Assembly (NCBI GenBank): GCA_905200435.1 | Contig: CAJKKJ010000034.1 | Span: 1 to 7,356, forward strand | Length of the DNA stretch: 7,356 nt | From: an uncultured Bacillota bacterium | GTDB taxonomy: Bacteria > Bacillota_I > Bacilli_A > RF39 > UBA660 | Reading direction: 5' to 3' | Program-made: the position numbers and the translations under genes | The notes under the pieces: model-generated | Told to the model about the DNA's origin: nothing | Database searches by the model: none | What the model saw: the letters and a program-made list of their open reading frames with translations, nothing else | In this document: one piece after another, positions 6,032 to 7,356 of the stretch | How positions within the stretch are numbered: the stretch's first letter is position 1 | How the letters are laid out: the number at the start of each line of letters is the position of its first letter

Positions 6032-6352
6032 CTACTTACAAGTTAAATCTTGACTTTCTATATTTTTGATAATTAGTGTTTTTTCTTCACCTATATAATC
6101 ACTCATAAAGTCAACTATCTCAATTTTGTTTTTATAACATCTAACTTTTTCTCCCAAAGAAGAACATACTTGTTTTGCTAAACCCTCGTCTTTATATTCA
6201 CTTACACTTGAGGCTTCTGTTAATTTGTCGTTTTTAAAGTATAGTTTTATTGTACTTGTGTATAATTCGTTTTTTTCTGTGCATACGATATCGGCCTTTT
6301 TTGTGCATCCTACAAGTGTTAATAGAATTATTAATAATATTATTTTCTTCAT
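6032..6352 (-). CDS. Small Cys-containing lipoprotein, first gene of the operon (paralogue of the upstream gene)
   Basis: This 106-aa protein has a lipoprotein signal peptide: MKK, a hydrophobic core, then lipobox LVGC with Cys16 as the lipidated residue. The mature part (about 90 aa) would be anchored on the outer face of the membrane. Four further Cys (24, 63, 72, 105) could form two disulfides. It aligns with the next gene upstream at GC[TS]KK..VC, [YF]K[DN]E..A...C..L, V[RE]C.KN.I and a terminal CK, showing an old duplication. I do not recognise a named family and no catalytic motif is visible. The start has a strong SD (AGGAGG, 6366-6361) and a consensus promoter just upstream. It leads the transcript containing queH, uppP and holA. 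Confidence 0.82.
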   Translation of the reverse strand: MKKIILLIILLTLVGCTKKADIVCTEKNELYTSTIKLYFKNDKLTEASSVSEYKDEGLAKQVCSSLGEKVRCYKNKIEIVDFMSDYIGEEKTLIIKNIESQDLTCK

Positions 6353-6372
6353 TCTTTTATCCTCCTATTTAT

Positions 6373-6401
6373 ATTATATCATTTTTAACTATCACTTACA
6401 A
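6373..6401 (-). promoter_or_regulatory. Predicted main promoter of the lipoprotein-to-holA operon
   Basis: On the minus strand TTGTAA (6401-6396) and TATAAT (6378-6373) are separated by 17 bp, and TGA before TATAAT makes an extended -10. The -35 hexamer lies within the last codons (Asn-Cys-Lys) of the upstream lipoprotein gene, whose stop is in the spacer. Transcription would start near 6366, at the edge of the AGGAGG SD, giving a leader of about 14 nt. Confidence 0.75.
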
Positions 6402-6721
6402 TTGTAATTGTTATCGTTTAAATAGTTAACTAAATCATCTGTGTTTTCAATTGAAACATCAAGAAAATCTTTATAGTTTTTATATATAATCATATTTTTG
6501 TTGCATTCTACTTCGACATCAATTAATTTTAAAAGTGTGCAATAATTATTTGCTTCTTCTTCGTTTTTAAATTCTGTTTTGATTTGTATTTTTTTTATTT
6601 TTTCTTTCTCACTTATTATTGTTATATTTGTATTTTCATTGTTTTCATTTTTATTACACACTCTTTTTTTTGAGCATCCAACTAGCATTAGTATAGTTAT
6701 TAGTATTATAATTTTTTTCAT
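6392..6721 (-). CDS. Small Cys-containing lipoprotein (paralogue of the downstream gene)
   Basis: This protein is 109 aa from ATG 6721. The frame also opens at GTG 6730 and ATG 6727, but 6721 gives MKKIIILITILMLVGC. This aligns residue for residue with the paralogue's signal peptide and places ATG 4 nt after a GTGAT SD. The lipobox LVGC makes Cys16 the lipidation site. Conserved Cys follow at 22, 61, 73 and 108, in the same order as in the paralogue, ending in CK. The mature domain is Asn/Lys/Glu-rich and more divergent. Function is unknown; extracytoplasmic attachment is inferred from the lipobox. It has its own promoter and is followed 39 nt later by its paralogue, with no terminator between, so some read-through into the downstream operon is likely. 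Confidence 0.8.
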   Translation of the reverse strand: MKKIIILITILMLVGCSKKRVCNKNENNENTNITIISEKEKIKKIQIKTEFKNEEEANNYCTLLKLIDVEVECNKNMIIYKNYKDFLDVSIENTDDLVNYLNDNNYNCK

Positions 6722-6725
6722 ATTC

Positions 6726-6730
6726 ATCAC
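6726..6730 (-). promoter_or_regulatory. Short SD (GTGAT) deciding the lipoprotein start
   Basis: GTGAT lies 4 nt before ATG 6721. GTG 6730 could itself start the frame, but the predicted transcription start falls at about this position. The paralogue's signal peptide begins at the equivalent of ATG 6721, so GTGAT is better read as a ribosome site than as a start codon. Confidence 0.45.
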
Positions 6731-6736
6731 ATATAA

Positions 6737-6765
6737 ATTATATATTGTTTAATTGTATTTTACAA
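6737..6765 (-). promoter_or_regulatory. Predicted promoter of the upstream lipoprotein gene
   Basis: TTGTAA (6765-6760) and TATAAT (6742-6737) on the minus strand are spaced 17 bp. The -35 hexamer is exactly the final Leu codon (TTG) and stop codon (TAA) of the preceding transglutaminase-like gene. The expected start near 6731 leaves roughly 10 nt before ATG 6721, so the mRNA leader would be nearly absent. Confidence 0.7.
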
Positions 6766-7356
6766 GTATGTTTTTTTAAATTTTTTATATAATTTTTTAT
6801 TTGATTCATATATTGCGCTTGAATCAAATTGTTTATCATTTTTATCATCTTGTTTACTTTTTTCTAGTGGTGTTAATACACATTTTATACAATCATTTTT
6901 GTTTCTTTTTTTCATATAGTAATCCATTATAAAAGAAAGACTTTTAATTTTTACTTCACTAAAATATTCATTATGTATATTTATTGGTATGTATCCTTCT
7001 TTTTCTAAATATTTCAAATAACCATTTTCATATGTATATTCAACATTGTTGTATGTATCTAAGTAATATGTTCTATTCTTATATTTAACCATTGTTATAA
7101 GATGACACATTTCATTTTTTAAATTGGTACAAAATATTTCATATGCATCATATCCTAAACGTCTAAAAATATCTGTTGTTATTTGAGCAAAACTTCTGCA
7201 TACTCCATTTCCATTTATTATTTGATATGAAAAATTATAATTTTCTTCAACTATATTTATTGTTATAAATTTTTTCTTATATGATAAATTACCATTCATT
7301 ATGGCATCATGTAAGAAATGTATTATATCAACTGGGTTATTTATGTCATTATCTTT
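6760..7356 (-). CDS. Transglutaminase-like cysteine protease-fold protein, 5' end outside window
   Basis: The frame stays open to the last base of the window, so ATG 7299 is probably internal: 19 further codons (reading ...NNPVDIIHFLHDAI) precede it without a stop and fit the helix that normally leads a transglutaminase core. The visible 198 residues carry the superfamily triad: Cys in NGNGVCRSFA (codon 7200-7198), His in MCHLITMV (7104-7102) and Asp in YYLDTYN (7059-7057). The spacing is normal for microbial transglutaminase-like domains, which may act as proteases or peptide cross-linkers. The C-terminal 90 residues are Lys-rich and unremarkable. Whether the protein is secreted or has a membrane anchor cannot be told without the N-terminus. 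The stop codon doubles as part of the -35 box of the next gene. Confidence 0.8.
   Translation of the reverse strand, partial: KDNDINNPVDIIHFLHDAIMNGNLSYKKKFITINIVEENYNFSYQIINGNGVCRSFAQITTDIFRRLGYDAYEIFCTNLKNEMCHLITMVKYKNRTYYLDTYNNVEYTYENGYLKYLEKEGYIPINIHNEYFSEVKIKSLSFIMDYYMKKRNKNDCIKCVLTPLEKSKQDDKNDKQFDSSAIYESNKKLYKKFKKTYL

Overview
The window is very AT-rich chromosomal DNA from a low-GC Gram-positive-type bacterium. Proteins are Lys/Asn/Ile-rich, A/T-ending codons dominate, and strong GGAGG- or GGTGAT-type Shine-Dalgarno (SD) sites precede genes. TGA is a stop (it ends uppP and the lipoprotein at 6392-6721) and Trp is TGG, so the standard bacterial code fits and classical Mycoplasma is excluded. 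An uncultured Bacilli or Mycoplasmatota-like lineage is my inference. The presence of uppP suggests that the cell makes a wall.

Region 1-480: about 310 nt without a recognisable gene, but with a good sigma-A-type promoter at 65-93. It is followed by a 43-aa lysine/cysteine-rich peptide gene (314-445) built from degenerate 15-nt repeats. A hairpin at 456-480 separates this gene from the convergent recombinase gene.

Region 479-2655: a complete XerC/XerD-type tyrosine recombinase (minus) and rarA/mgsA, a replication-fork AAA+ ATPase (plus), diverge from an intergenic region of about 90 bp holding back-to-back promoters. The recombinase start is moved here to 1351 on promoter and SD evidence.

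Region 2661-6352: a tight minus-strand operon. In transcription order it is a small lipoprotein, a zinc-ribbon membrane protein, queH (queuosine synthesis), uppP (undecaprenyl diphosphate recycling), an RNHCP-domain zinc protein and holA (DNA polymerase III delta). Every junction is either an overlap or has the downstream SD inside or touching the upstream stop. A TTGTAA-N17-TATAAT promoter starts it and a hairpin at 2635-2664 ends it, inside the last codons of convergent rarA.

Region 6392-7356: a second small lipoprotein, clearly a paralogue of the first, with its own TTGTAA-N17-TATAAT promoter. Upstream of it lies a transglutaminase-like protein whose 5' end runs off the window.

Most of the window is housekeeping. 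The least explained parts are the Cys-rich peptide and its leader, the paired five-Cys lipoproteins, and the compact promoter/start modules that are re-used at several genes and partly embedded in neighbouring coding sequence. I did not find a clear novel multi-gene system, CRISPR array, tRNA, rRNA or insertion sequence.
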